DNA of 64,000 nt. Origin: Gonocerus acuteangulatus. Its lineage: Eukaryota; Arthropoda; Insecta; Hemiptera; Coreidae. This document shows positions 12,580 to 23,126 of the stretch, piece after piece (the first letter of the stretch is position 1; each line of letters opens with the position of its first letter). Location: NCBI GenBank assembly GCA_946811695.1, contig OX328125.1:93956760-94020759 (forward strand). Reading direction: 5' to 3'. The notes beneath the pieces were generated by a model that worked only from the letters and a program-made list of their open reading frames with translations, was not told the DNA's origin and did not search any database. Both the position numbers and the translations under genes were made by a program.

Positions 12580-13865
12580 CAATATTTCAGTCGTTCGTCA
12601 ATTAGTACTAGAGCTGGAGAAGTTTATATCTAAGAGAGGGGAATATTGTAAAATGCCCATCCGAAGTTTAGAGGTGGTATCCCGGACACACCCTAGTTAA
12701 TAGCTATCCATTGTCCTGAAGGCAGGAGCTACACCAGGGGTTTTTGTATTCTCCTATACCTACCGGTCCTTCCTGCTGGTCAATCCACCGAACAGCTAGG
12801 GGGGGGGGGGGATCCATTCATACAAAACGTTTCACGTCTCTTCACGTTTCACCATTCAATGTTCCAAATAATCCCTGTTTAATGATACTAATGGTTTAAG
12901 CGATCTTCCTTTGATGCAGGAAATGTTGCTACAAAGATATAGAAGAAAAGGAAGAACACTTAAATTCAAGTTAATATAAGACAAAATAAGTCCTAGAACA
13001 TTGAATTATGGTGGACGTCACTTACAAAATATCAAACACCGTTTTCTCCGAGTACAGTGGCCGTAACGAAGGTTAGCTTGATCATTTTTCCTTGTGCAAG
13101 CGTAAGGTCTCTTAGTAAAAGTCAAAATCATGTTTCGCATCTCTAGGTGCCTCTCAAGGCCCTAAAAATAAGTACAGCATAAAGGAATATTTGCAAACAT
13201 TCCACTACTAGGGACACTACTTGATGGAAGGTTCGCCTACGGTCCTTTATGCTGTATTTATTGACATTCTGCCTAAACAAGAAACATTGCCTACTATTCT
13301 TAAAAGTTCTTAACAGTTTTTAGAGATTTAACAAATTATACGAAATATAAGTCTGAAATTACTTATATTTGTTGGTTAATACAATCACATTTTTTAACAC
13401 CTCCTCTTTTCCTATTGTAAGCACAATAATATTCACCGTGAAAGATGTGGAAAAATTGCGAAAATCCCTGAGTAGTTAAGAGCACTCAATGCCCAAATTC
13501 TGTTTCCAGATCCCCATGAAAAGGATCTCGTTGAATTCCTCACGCTTAAATTCATCTAATATAAAAGTGGAAGCTATATTTTTGAAGAAAGTGCAGTGTT
13601 TCGGAGGGCAGATCTTTCTCGTTGATGATCCACACCTATAATATTTTTATCACAAATTTTATCTACAATGGTCCATTTTACTAGACGATTGAACGCGAGG
13701 AAAAGATATACAGATGCAAATTTTAACAACCACTTCAAAACGAACGAAAATCGAGTTCTAATAAACTAAGTGTTACCGAAATTTTCTGAGAGCACTTCCA
13801 GATTGTGTCATTGGGTTGGGTCGACTTAGATTTACAGCTTGACATTTTCTTTTAAATTCCATTCA
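12577..13865. other. Unrecognised DNA with one hairpin
   Basis: Nothing coding is seen. The only structure is the inverted repeat listed at 13167-13262. Confidence 0.35.
13167..13262. repeat. 20-bp inverted repeat
   Basis: 13167-13186 (AGTACAGCATAAAGGA inside) pairs with 13243-13262 (TCCTTTATGCTGTATT) with one mismatch in 20. The loop is about 56 bases. Confidence 0.6.
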
Positions 13866-14600
13866 TCTATACATATAATAAAATTGTAACGGGTCGCTCT
13901 CTGTACATAGAAGATATGAGAGAAAAAATATTATTGGCGGCTTTTATCAACGCTATAGAACCCAAAACAAGGATTGTTAAAATTTTTGTCTGTTTGTGCA
14001 CTCTAATCTCAGAAACGGCTTATCCGATTTAGATGCTGTTTTCACTAATATATTTTGGTATGCATCACTTAATATTTAGTGTTTGTTTCATGCCAATCGG
14101 TGCATAAATAAAAAAGTTATGCCAACGTAAAGAATCACGTCGAACATTTGATGAAATATCGTTAACACGATACACACCAGAGTTTTTTGTTTTTTTCGTC
14201 AAGAAACTTGGTACCTATGTAGTATTTTCCTAGCAAATGATTGAACGAGTTCGTTAACCAGAAAAATAGGTTCATCCGGAGGGAGGGGTTACCCCGGACC
14301 CAAAGTAGTTATTTGCTCATACCGGCCGCAATTTTTGTTGTATTGCAACGATACTCAATATTCGTTGTGGAAATCTCAATAGAAAAATGTGTTGTAAAAA
14401 TCAACTGAATCGGTTCTTTAGGAGGGAGGTTTACTCCGGACTCAAAGTAGATTGGGCCAATACATTGCAATTGTTTGGGCATTATTGTTGTATTGCAACG
14501 AAACTCGGTATTCGGTGTGGTCATCATAATAGAAAAATATGTGGTAAAAATAAACTAAATCGGTTTTTTAGCAGGGGGGGTTAACTCTTGATCCGTGTAT
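13866..14600 (+). mobile_element. Helitron-like 5' end and body
   Basis: Begins TCTATACATATAATAAAATT immediately after an A, matching the 5'-TC terminus and A|T insertion preference of animal Helitrons. It is followed by GTCTGTTTGTGCACTCTAAT and CTCAGAAACGGCTTATCCGA, a phrase that is very common just inside Helitron 5' ends (... CGCTAATCTCAGGAACTAC ...). There is no RepHel open frame, so it is non-autonomous or a fragment. I could not locate a CTRR 3' end with a hairpin. Confidence 0.6.
14332..14580 (+). repeat. Two-unit tandem duplication, period 150
   Basis: GTTGTATTGCAACGA at 14338 recurs as GTTGTATTGCAACGA at 14488, each followed by CTC..TATTCG.TGTGG, AATAGAAAAAT.TG and AATCGGTT.TTTAG. 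The units differ by substitutions only. It lies inside the Helitron-like element. Confidence 0.75.
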
Positions 14601-14966
14601 GTTTTGATCCCTAATGGCAATACGTCTAATATCGAGTATAGAGAAGCATTATTGTAAAGTGGATTTTCTTTAAATACCCAAACGACGGTGGTTACAATCC
14701 AAAATAAACCAAAAGATAAATAAAAAAAAAAAGCTGCCCTAAGTCACTCAAGTATGGAAGGACTCATTCAAATAGATTGAATAAAAGCAAAGCAAAGCTT
14801 GGGATCTTTTGAAATGAAATGAAATGAAAAGTTTTATTCTTATTCCGGGACAGAAGTCCCACAGGAATAATTTTGAAATTACAACATAATTTTGAATTTT
14901 ACGTATAAACTCTAAAACTTATAAATGCTATCAGTATCAATATATAGTGTACAGCTTCAATATAGA

Positions 14967-15328
14967 CTAGGTGTTGGGTAAAACTTGGAGGGATAGAAGG
15001 TGGTGGAAGAGTCGGGATTTAAAGGTTTCTAGGTTGGTAGAATGGCGGACAAACGAAGGCAAGGAATTCCATAGCGAGGTGGCACGGGTGACGAATGATT
15101 TTTCGAATATTGCTGTTCGGTGGGAAGGAATATAGAGATCGGAAGGACGAGATCGGGTGTTACGGGAGTGAACCGAGGATTTAAATTTAAGAAGTTGAAA
15201 AATATAAGAAGGTCTACGGGATTGAATTACTTGGTAAAGGACTGAGCCGAGGAAGTACTGACGACGATAAAGAGGGAATAGCTAATTTAGCTCCTGGTAG
15301 AAATGTGATATGTGGGAGTCTCTGGGGA
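14967..15328 (-). pseudogene. CR1-like ORF2 C-terminus
   Basis: The minus-strand translation contains LYRRQYFLGSVLYQVI, RRPSYIFQLLKF, HSRNTRSRPSDLYIPSHRTA, SFVTRATSLWNSLPSFVR and LETFKSRLFHHLL, ending at a TAG at 14967-14969. This is the standard C-terminal block of CR1/Jockey-group ORF2 proteins: NTRS, the IP.HRT motif and A..LWNSLP. There is one in-frame stop near the 5' end (ELN*LFPL). Joined across the nested LINE, the frame continues from the RLMNCFIRFILG segment. It is inactive: 5'-truncated, interrupted, with an internal stop. Confidence 0.85.
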
Positions 15329-15339
15329 TCCCGAGGATA

Positions 15340-16496
15340 TTTATTTATTTATTCATTCATTTCGAGAGCTTCGCAACAAGGGTGATCTGCTCTATTGAAT
15401 AACAAAGAATAAAAACAATAAAAATGAAAAAAAGGGGGATAAATGATAATAATAAATACAATGAAGTAATTGGTTTTGAATTAATTGGTCATGATCTCAA
15501 ATTAAATAGAATCCGATGATAGGTGATAACATAGGGCTTTGATTATAATAATAATTGGTCTAATAATATGGTGACCAGCCGAAAAAATAAAATAAAATAA
15601 AATAAATAATAAAAAGAAAAGCAAGAATAAATAAATAAAATAAATAAAAATAAATAAATAAAGGAATAAGGAACATAAATTAAAATAATAATGACAATAA
15701 ATAAAAGGTATAAAGGAATGAATAGGTTGACAATTATTGTAAGATCAGAAATTTTGTTGGGAATTAAGATCGTGGGTCATTTGTAATATTACTATATTTT
15801 ATTGTATGTATTCGTGGTCATTAAGTATGTGAGTATGGTATCAATGTATGGGCTCTTTTCTGCTAACAGCTCGCTAAGGTCATGAGGTGCCTGTAGGTTG
15901 TCTCTTTTCATGCAGTCTGTTAGTAGGTGTTTCACTGTTAAAGGAACGTTGCACGTATCGCACCTAGGCTTGTCTTCTTTCGTAAATAGGTGTGAGTGAG
16001 TGAGGCGTGTATGTCCGATTCTCAGTCTTGTTAGTACAACTTCGTCACGTCTTGTTCTCAGTTTGTTTGACGTATAAGGTCGTATATTGCTCTTTATTTT
16101 CCTTAGGTGGTTATCTGGAGTGCTATACCAAGTGGCGTGCCACCTATTCAGGACTGCTCTTGTTATTGTTATTTGTAGGTCTTGAACTGTAAGTAAGTAC
16201 TGGTCGTTCGGTTGGCTAGTAGTAGCAAGTTTTGCATGTTTATCCGCTAATGTAGACTGTCCGATGTTCTCATGACCAGGAACCCATATCATTGTTACCA
16301 TTGTGTGTTGGTCCTTTAGTCTCAGTAGTTCTTGTACAATTTTGATGATGATCGGGTTGGTGTTGTAGATATTGTATAGGGAGAGTAAACAACTTAATGA
16401 ATCTGTACATAGTATTATGTGTGGTATTGTAGTCTGTACGTTAGATAGGCCCAAAAGTATACCTTGCAGCTCTGCTGAATATATACTTATATATAC
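15340..16496 (-). mobile_element. RNase H-bearing LINE fragment nested in the CR1-like LINE
   Basis: Inserted into the CR1-like ORF with an 11-bp TSD, TCCCGAGGATA, at 15329-15339 and 16497-16507. It is 5'-truncated: only the RNase H and C-terminal zinc knuckle remain. Its 3' UTR is A-rich (15340-15790) and ends in an (AATAAATA)-type tail against the left TSD. An RNase H domain in a Jockey/I-like LINE suggests the I or Jockey group. Confidence 0.9.
15792..16496 (-). pseudogene. LINE ORF2 C-terminus: RNase H and CCHC knuckle
   Basis: About 235 codons are open from the truncation point. RNase H residues are visible: Glu in YSAELQGILLGL, Asp in CTDSLSCLLSL, and WVPGHENIGQSTLADKHAK with the distal Asp. 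The first catalytic Asp (the TDGS-type motif) lies upstream of the truncation and is absent. A C-terminal knuckle follows, CDTCNVPLTVKHLLTDC (C-x2-C-x7-H-x4-C), typical of Jockey/I-group ORF2. The frame is intact and ends at TAA near 15792. It cannot retrotranspose without the missing reverse transcriptase and endonuclease. A related C-terminus lies at 32641-32783. Confidence 0.88.
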
Positions 16497-16580
16497 TCCC
16501 GAGGATAAAACGAATGAAACAGTTCATGAGGCGTTTGAGTTTTGCCTCGAGATCGCCAGAAAGTCTTATATCTTTTAGAT

Positions 16581-17084
16581 ATAGTAGATCCATACATTCC
16601 TGCTTAATAAAAGGTATTCATGTAGGGCATAATTACAATATCTGTAATTAATTATGTATTGTTTTCAATTGACTAGCAATTCCAGATGTTTCTCTATCTT
16701 TCACGAGTTCTATACACCTCCAGAAGGAGTTGAAGTGGCCCTATCCTTCCTTTGGTCTAGAGTACTTCCTGACCTCCTTCCTGTATCAGGATATACTTCC
16801 CATGCAACTTCAAACTTAGTTCCTCATTACATACTTCTTAAATCTCCTGTCTTCCTGATATTCCTTCCGTCCCCACAAGTATAAATAGGGGTGACTTTTC
16901 ATATCTAGAAGGTAGAAACGATGAAAATCTGTATAGTTCATTTTCTAACATACATGAATCCAACAACATAGGCTACAACCCCTCGGATGGTGTTAAAATC
17001 ATGGACAGAATAGCAGAAGATTATAAAAATTACATTCATCATCAATTCCCGACGAAAATATAGGACAAAATTTGTTGATTGGTT
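16581..17084. other. No recognisable feature
   Basis: The plus frame at 16654-16884 is Pro/Ser/Leu-rich but resembles no family I know. Confidence 0.35.
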
Positions 17085-17092
17085 AAATATAG

Positions 17093-18196
17093 GGGTCTTT
17101 TTGCGAAGACCACATCCAGTTACTTTTGAAGTAGCAGGAGTGATTTATAACAGTTACTCGTACTCGCTGATAAGCTTTCTGTTTAGCTTACGGGTTCTTT
17201 GCTGGTTATCTATTACTACTTGACTCGTTATCTACGGTTATAAACCATATTAGATAAAAAAAAAAAAAATCAGTCCCGTAACAGGCCACGAGGGCCCTGA
17301 GGGGCAGATACTGTAGAGGTATCTGATTCATGACCATACGGCACACTAGGGAGATAGTATGGTCAGTACTATGCTCCGGCCGCCTGATTTTCCCCTTGCT
17401 GCTTCGACTGATCAAGTCATTAGCACCAAGGTACCCATTATTAAATTAATTAAAGGCTGGGTTGGCCTAGGGACGGTCAGGAGGCCGAATTCAACCCATG
17501 AACTGCAACACACTAGACTAGACACTAGAAGAAAAAATCTTTAGTGCTTGCTCGGGATTTGAACTCAGGTCCTCCAGCATATGAGTCCAGTGCTCTACCA
17601 CTGAGCTAACCTCGCCCCCATTAGATAATGACAAGCAATATTAATTAATAAAAAGGTTAATATGACCAAAATCAATTCTCTCAACTATGCAGTTATTAAG
17701 CATTAAAGTTAACTCTTTTGCAGGTTATGAAGGATAACATAAACATTGATATTTGTAAACACACATATTTTATTCCTTTTTTCTCTCCGCTCGCTTCGCT
17801 CGCTCAAGAAGATATCAAAACTCTAGTCAATCCAACTCGCTAAAATTAATAGATTTCTATTAATTTTAGCGACTCTAGTCAATCCACCTCGCTAAAATTA
17901 ATGGTATTCTATTAATTTTTGCGAGTAAGAAACCAATCGCTTTTTCTTAGTCAGGAAGATCCCGAACTAATTGTAAAAGACCCATTTTTTCTCACTAACA
18001 TAAACAAAGCTTTTTTTTTGCAAACAAACGCTAATTCAATGTTGAAGGTTACTTTACTCCCAGCAAGAACCAATACAATTGCTCATCGGAATCCTCCTAT
18101 AGAAATGTAAAGGAGTTATGCGCATGCGCTGAATCAGTGTTAAAATCACTACTGCTACTTCAAACGTAAATGGATGTGGTCTTCACAAAAAGACCC
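17093..18196. mobile_element. hAT-like foldback element E, copy 1 (hosts SINE-A)
   Basis: Inverted ends GGGTCTTTTTGCGAAGACCA and GGTCTTCACAAAAAGACCC, flanked by AAATATAG (17085-17092) and AAATACAG (18197-18204), an 8-bp TSD with one mismatch. The interior has two tandem palindromic blocks, CTCGCTAAAATTAATAG and its mirror (17831-17930), and the phrase CTCGCTTCGCTCGCTC. A SINE-A at 17258-17619 sits inside with its own TSD. There is no coding frame. Confidence 0.82.
17258..17619 (-). mobile_element. SINE-A, copy 2, near full length
   Basis: On the minus strand: head GGGGGCGAGGTTAGCTCAGT, box B GAGTTCAAATCCC, T6 (complement at 17532-17537), CAGCCTTTAATTAATTTAAT, GGGTACCTTGGTGCTAATGA, GATTTTCCCC complement, and tail GGGACTGA followed by 13 T. 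The TSD is ATTAGATAA at 17249-17257 and 17620-17628. It inserted into hAT-like element E, so it is younger than that element. Confidence 0.95.
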
Positions 18197-18237
18197 AAAT
18201 ACAGTATAGTTAGAAGAATAGTAGTTATAGTGTATTT

Positions 18238-18513
18238 TTGAACTCTGGGGAACAACCAGAACTTCAAACATACAGAGAATACAGGCATTCCAATCCAAAG
18301 TCCTTCGAAAAAGTAATTAATGTCCCATGCTACGTTTCCAATAAAACTGTTCATAATGTCCTCAACATCCCTTCCGTCCAAGAACTGGCAAAATCCCGTT
18401 TCCTAACCTTTCATTCCAAATTGTCTATCCATCCCAATCCCAGAGCACAAACACTTTCCTCCCAATCCCACCATCTAAATGGCTCAAGAGATATCGGCCT
18501 CCTGATCAGTTAA
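18238..18513 (+). pseudogene. Jockey-like LINE ORF2 C-terminal fragment
   Basis: The 91-codon frame contains NVPCYVSNKTVHNVLNIPSV followed by FLTFHSKLSIHPNPRAQTL. The pattern VPWYVRN..LH.DL.IP...E ... YH.RL..HPNPLA..L is the conserved extreme C-terminus of Jockey-clade reverse transcriptases in insects. Only the end of the ORF remains. It lies 34 bases beyond element E copy 1, which probably inserted in or beside the old LINE. No poly(A) tail is evident after the stop. Confidence 0.72.
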
Positions 18514-19358
18514 CTGGCTTAAGTAGGAATTTATTTATAATAACGTATTTATTTATAAAAGAGAATCGTCTCATTAAAATATATTAATATGATTTGTCAT
18601 AGTTCATTCTTTCCAGAACTCATATTGTTCGAAATTACAATTTGTTTTTCACAGGTTTTGTTTTCTATTAGATGGTGGCATCTCTTAATATTAATGGTCT
18701 GCTAAATACCAAACAAATCAAATGATAAAACATCTCCATGAATGTCTTGAGTTCATTCGATTTGTATAACTCTTGTCCTTCTAAATTGAAGTCAATTGAG
18801 ATCAGCGACCTCCAATAAGTCTCAGTCGTTCGTGAGAAAAGTCGGTATAAAATATCGAAAATGTAGATTTAATTCCCGTAAACATCTTCCTCTCCTACGG
18901 CTTTTTTTTTTTTTTTTTTTATTGATTGTTGTTCTGTTTTGATCCGCTTAGCAGTAAAAGAGTTTATCAATAATAAGGAGATAAAATCTGTTTGTATTGT
19001 TTGAAGTTTGTCAAAGAACTTCTCTTAAGAACGAGCGGAAGTCCATAATTTCGCTTTTCTTGGAGATTTCAATGAAGTAGGATTTCAATTTCGTTTAAAA
19101 GTAAAATGCGTTTATCAATGCAACATGTACGTAAAAATAGCAAGAATTTTTAAAAGAAAAAAAATTAACAATTACAACCTTTCCTTCAAATCTAACGAGT
19201 AATAGGAATTATATGGAAACTCGCTAGGCTGTGGCAATTCCTGTGAGTCAGACGTATACCATAAATTATTATTTTAATTAATTGTTATAAGTAATATCAG
19301 ATCTTCCTTATAATCAGTTTAATCCTTAGGATAGCCGACGACAGAGATATTCTCCAGT
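18514..19358. other. No recognisable feature
   Basis: AT-rich with a 20-base T run near 18903-18920. No coding signal. Confidence 0.4.
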
Positions 19359-20152
19359 TATAGCCCGTTCAGTTAGATGGAGTAGTTCAAACCCCGCATG
19401 CGCGAAATCCTGCGGGAATTATTTCCGACGGGTCCGCCATTTGCATTACTATTTTAATGAAGAACACGCTAATAAAAACTGATTATGTCTCGTTTAGGAC
19501 TTGGAAAGGAGAGATCAGGCAAGGGAGAATGTGTTTAGTATTTATCAATACTTAGGCAAAGCTAGGGCTTAAAACAATGTAGACTGTAACATTGCCTGTT
19601 CAAATAGATGGTTATGTAGAGGTAAGAGGGCGTGGCCTATATTCCCTGTAGAAGATTGGTGGTAACAATTCCCTCAGTCATAACCTTATTTATTTATTTA
19701 AATTTTAACGTCCATTTATTATTAACTACGAATTTTAGGACGGGTTATCTATAGGTTACCACCCTTTTCTAGCCAGGATAGGGATGATGCCTTTTCTTTT
19801 TTCGAAAGAAAAGCCACCGCCCCTAGTGGGAATCGAACCCACAACCTTTGGCACGGAGTGTTAAGAGCTCACGCCTTAACCCTCACGGCTACCGGGTCTC
19901 CTCATAACCTTATTATCACAATGAAATTTAAAAAATTTTCAGCCTTAGCTTTGGTAAAGTATAGATAAATATTAAACACACTCTGCCTGACCTCTCATTC
20001 GCCCTAGTCCTAAATAAGACATAATCCAGTTTTTATTGATTTTCACGTAGCGTGTTCTTTATTGAAATAGTAATGCGGACCCGTCGGGAGGAATTCCCGC
20101 GGACTTTCACGCATGCGCGTTTGAACTCCTGAGTTTATCTGAACAGGCTATA
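19359..20152 (+). mobile_element. Foldback element D, copy 2 (hosts SINE-B)
   Basis: The most complete copy: it opens TATAGCCCGTTCAGTTAGAT and closes ATCTGAACAGGCTATA. Arms of about 240 bases share CGCATGCGCGAAATCC, CGACGGGTCCGCC and GATTATGTCTCGTTTAGGAC with their complements. The loop includes GCCTGTTCAAATAGATGG, a copy of the terminus. A SINE-B at 19691-19901 interrupts the right side of the loop. The arms are homologous to 2139-2720 and 46391-46921. Confidence 0.88.
19691..19901 (-). mobile_element. SINE-B, copy 1, full length
   Basis: Minus-strand order: head GGAGACCCGGTAGCCGTGAG, box B GGTTCGATTCCC, hairpin GCTTTTCTTTCGAA ... AAAGAAAAGGC, central block GGGTGGTAACCTATAGATAA, tail ATGGACGTTAAAATTT and AAATAAATAAATA. 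The 13-bp TSD TCATAACCTTATT is perfect (19678-19690 and 19902-19914). It interrupts foldback element D. Confidence 0.95.
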
Positions 20153-21215
20153 GCTTTTCAGATACTTGCAAGTAGTCACTTCTTCTTTACTCAGCCTGTA
20201 TGTGTTTTAGTGAGTTTACAAATAGGGTTTTCACATTAAGGTAAAGTGAGTAGTTGTCTCCAATCTCAAACAACAGGACGTTGACATTCCTCAGTTTAAG
20301 CAAATTCAAAAGAATTTTAACACAAATTCGTTTTAGGTTGTCACCATAGAAAAAAAGTACTATTCCATTTGCGACTGTCATTGAGAAATAACTTTCAGAA
20401 TTCCTTAGAAATTTTAAGACAGAAGAAAACCCGGAACTTATTTTTAAAATATTATCAGGATCCGTAATCGCTATTGAATCACACGTTTACAAATGAAGCG
20501 TTTTACCCGACAATGTATATCTAAAGGAAAGGAAACTAGTAATCAAAAAGCCCCCTTGCGTCACTGACGGCTATTTTAAACATCAGCAACTATTTCCTTA
20601 AATATCAAGTTTCCTCATAAATAAATCCAATTAAAGAGATAAGGGTGAAATAAACAAGAGGATCAAAATAGTGAAAATATTCCAGATTGCCTGATAATGA
20701 AGCCTCTGTTTTAAAATGTATTAGCAACTATTTAGTAATATATTATGTAATTTTTAATGAAGTAATATATTTCTGTCATGTTGAGTTCGTTAATCATCTT
20801 ACACACGGAAACTGCATTATCTCACTTGGTTTCCATAACATCCTTTTTTGGACTTCCCATATTTCTGTGTCCCTATAAATTCACATTTTCGTCTATTGAT
20901 CTTGACGAATAATAAAAGAGTCCTCGTGTAAAAAGAGAACATCCTGCAGCAATAACGAGATACAGCGAACCTAGTGGTAGATGTCAGAAGAAGGCAACCG
21001 ATATAAAATCACAAGAAATCAGAGGCGCACCTAGTGGTAGCTTTGCCAACCTACGTTTATTAATATAGCAACTCAACAACAAAGTGGCCTAATTTTACAA
21101 ATGTATGAAAATAAAACAATAATTCACATTAGAAAATAATAGAGGAAGAGGACATAGTCCCTTCCTTGAAGAGGTTGGCTTTAGTTCACAATCAGGAATT
21201 CAATTTAAAGATAGT
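20153..21215. other. No recognisable feature
   Basis: AT-rich. The frames at 20187-20381 and 20687-20878 have no motif. The phrase GCGCACCTAGTGGTAG is echoed as GCGAACCTAGTGGTAG some 60 bases earlier (20965 and 21025), a short local duplication. Confidence 0.35.
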
Positions 21216-21425
21216 CCCCCCTCCTCCCGATAGACCTATTTATTTTCCGATAGACGAAATTTCTTTTCCATTAGATGACCAAGATATACCGATTTTCGTT
21301 GCAATACAACAGAAATTACTACTTTATGGGCAAATAACTACTTTAGGCCCGAAGTAAACCCCCCTCCAGATGGACCGAATCGTTCAATCGTTTGCTAGGG
21401 GAACCAAGTTACGTTTGCCACCAAG
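21216..21425 (-). repeat. Helitron-body-like fragment
   Basis: On the minus strand: CCTAGCAAACGATTGAACGA, CAAAGTAGTTATTTGCCC and TTGTTGTATTGCAACG-type motifs in the order seen at 14212-14350. The same family is therefore present twice, here without a terminus. Confidence 0.6.
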
Positions 21426-21554
21426 TTTCGTGGCGAAAGATATATATAAATGTTAAGGCGAGTCATTTTGTCTACTAAGTAGGGTCGATAAGATTTGAAG
21501 ACATTTTTCAAAAATTCCGTCATGATTGCAAGCTCAATAGCTACTTTTCTCCGG

Positions 21555-21915
21555 AAAGTGGTAAGACACCTTTTCATTTTGATCTTCACCTCAAACCAAA
21601 AACCTGTTCAGTCCTCTTTTACACTTAAAAATAGCAGTTCTTTTTTACAATCTGTAGTTTAGTCTTTTTCATCCTGACATTAATCTAAAATCAGCTGTTA
21701 AAAGTTTTTTTTTTTTTACAGGCAAAAGTAAATATTAGTAGCTGGTTTGAGATTAATGCCAGGATGACAAAGCTGGATACAGATTATAAAAAAGGACTGC
21801 TGTTTCTTAGAATGAAAATGGCCGAAAAGCGATGTAAGAGAAGGACGAAAAAATAAACAAGTTTGTGGTTTGAGGTGAAGACTGAAATGAAAAAGTGGTT
21901 TTAATAAGGTGGTGA
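21555..21915. mobile_element. Inverted-repeat element (unclassified foldback)
   Basis: The left arm TCTTCACCTCAAACCA ... TACAATCTGTAGTT ... CATCCTGACATTAATCT pairs with the right arm AGATTAATGCCAGGATG ... ACAGATTATAAAAAAGGA ... TGGTTTGAGGTGAAGA. Arms are about 140-170 bases with indels, around a T run at 21706-21718. No TSD or coding frame was found. Confidence 0.75.
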
Positions 21916-22356
21916 AAAAATATCATAAGATAAATAAATAGATTTTGCACGTTTACGCCGATTTGGTAGTCGGTTCGATCGGAAGAATTAATTAATATGA
22001 AGCCCGGGAGCCTGTTTGATTAAGGCTTCCGAAAGGTAATTGGAATAACTGGTTTCTAATCGCAACCTGATTTAACTTTTCTAAAGTTAAAAAATCAAAA
22101 TTAACATATTTACCGCCAACATCATGACAACTCGTAGTATTTCATATTCGGACCAATGAGAATTTGATTGAAAGGCAGAATACAACAAACATTTGCTGCT
22201 TTATTGTCTAAGACCGTACTCTGTAAAATAAGGTGTAAAATGCAGTTATTGTACCCCCCCCCCCCCATGAATAGTGATCTCATAGATATAAGTACTTTTT
22301 ACAAGTAGGTCATTTAAAATAAAAAATTAGCTTACTTTGATCATTTATGAATTAAC
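21916..22356. other. No recognisable feature
   Basis: AT-rich. A homopolymeric C run lies at 22254-22266. Confidence 0.4.
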
Positions 22357-22620
22357 TTGCTAAATACCCGTGCTTCGTCACGGCAGATAAGTAGTTATTT
22401 TATTGCCTTAAATAATGTATCATCAAAGTTAACACTACTACACAATTTTGTGTATTTTATCATAGCGCGGTTATTCATCAAATTATAAGGAATCAACGTA
22501 TAATGCTTCTTGACATTGGAGCGCTCCGGACTAGTGTCAAGAAACAGATAACCAGTACGGATTAAAATGCGTTGTCAATTATAAATGTACGTTCAAATTT
22601 AAGTTGTCATTTAGAAACAC
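22357..22620 (-). mobile_element. Helitron-like 3' end
   Basis: Read on the minus strand it terminates CCGTGACGAAGCACGG, a perfect 5-bp-stem hairpin (CCGTG/CACGG), followed by GTATTTAGCAAG and then T. Helitrons end in a short GC hairpin about 10 bases before CTRR and insert before T. Here the final CTAG-like tetranucleotide is CAAG, a plausible mutation. The body upstream (higher coordinates) is not recognisable and its 5' end was not found; the right limit given is arbitrary. Confidence 0.5.
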
Positions 22621-22784
22621 CCATTATATTTGCGAGCATTACCAAGAAGAGTTCTGACTGGGGATGCTGATGGGTGATGAGGCTGTGCAAGGGTTCGGGA
22701 TATTAATACCTGGGATGGAGCATCACCAGGTGTAGCGTGAACTCTATGAGGGACAAAATCACAGTTTACTTTTAAGCAAACATG

Positions 22785-23126
22785 GAATAGTTGGGATTCA
22801 GCTAAAAAGAAACCTCAATACGATTTTTGTAAAAAAATCTATATTCAGGACGTTTCGGCTACTCTTTGGTAGCCTTCGTCAGGAATGAAAGTGCAGGGAG
22901 GCAGAGGAAGACCAAAGTTAACACTTATGTAACCATAGTGGAAGTAATTTTTTTTTTTTTTTTACTTCCACTATGGTTACATAAGTGTTAACTTTGGTCT
23001 TCCTCTGCCTCCCTGCACTTTCATTGCTGACGAAGGCTACCAAAGAGTAGCCGAAACGTCCTGAATATAGATTTTTTTTTACAAAAATCGTATTGAGGTT
23101 TCTTTTCAGCCGAATCCCAACTATTC
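22785..23126. repeat. Near-perfect palindrome, about 160-bp arms
   Basis: Starting from GAATAGTTGGGATTC and its mirror GAATCCCAACTATTC, the arms converge on a 16-T spacer at about 22946-22960. They contain GACGTTTCGGCTACTC and its complement GAGTAGCCGAAACGTC, and match with only a few differences, for example AGGAATG versus ATTGCTG next to the CGTCAG. There is no coding content. Arm identity this high means recent formation or active arm homogenisation. Confidence 0.92.

Larger units (their letters stand above)
14811..16580 (-). mobile_element. CR1-like LINE, 5'-truncated 3' end, split by a nested LINE
   Basis: On the minus strand the upstream part encodes a reverse-transcriptase C-terminal segment (residues like LKRLMNCFIRFILG, 16508-16560). 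It is interrupted by the element at 15340-16496 and resumes as GIPRDSHISHFYQ (15328 downward). The 3' UTR ends with the hairpin GGGACTTCTGTCCC (14847-14860), AATAAGAATAAAA and a (CATTT)n microsatellite tail. Such hairpin-plus-microsatellite ends are characteristic of CR1/L2-group LINEs. The TSD is not clear. The upstream boundary is uncertain. Confidence 0.8.
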
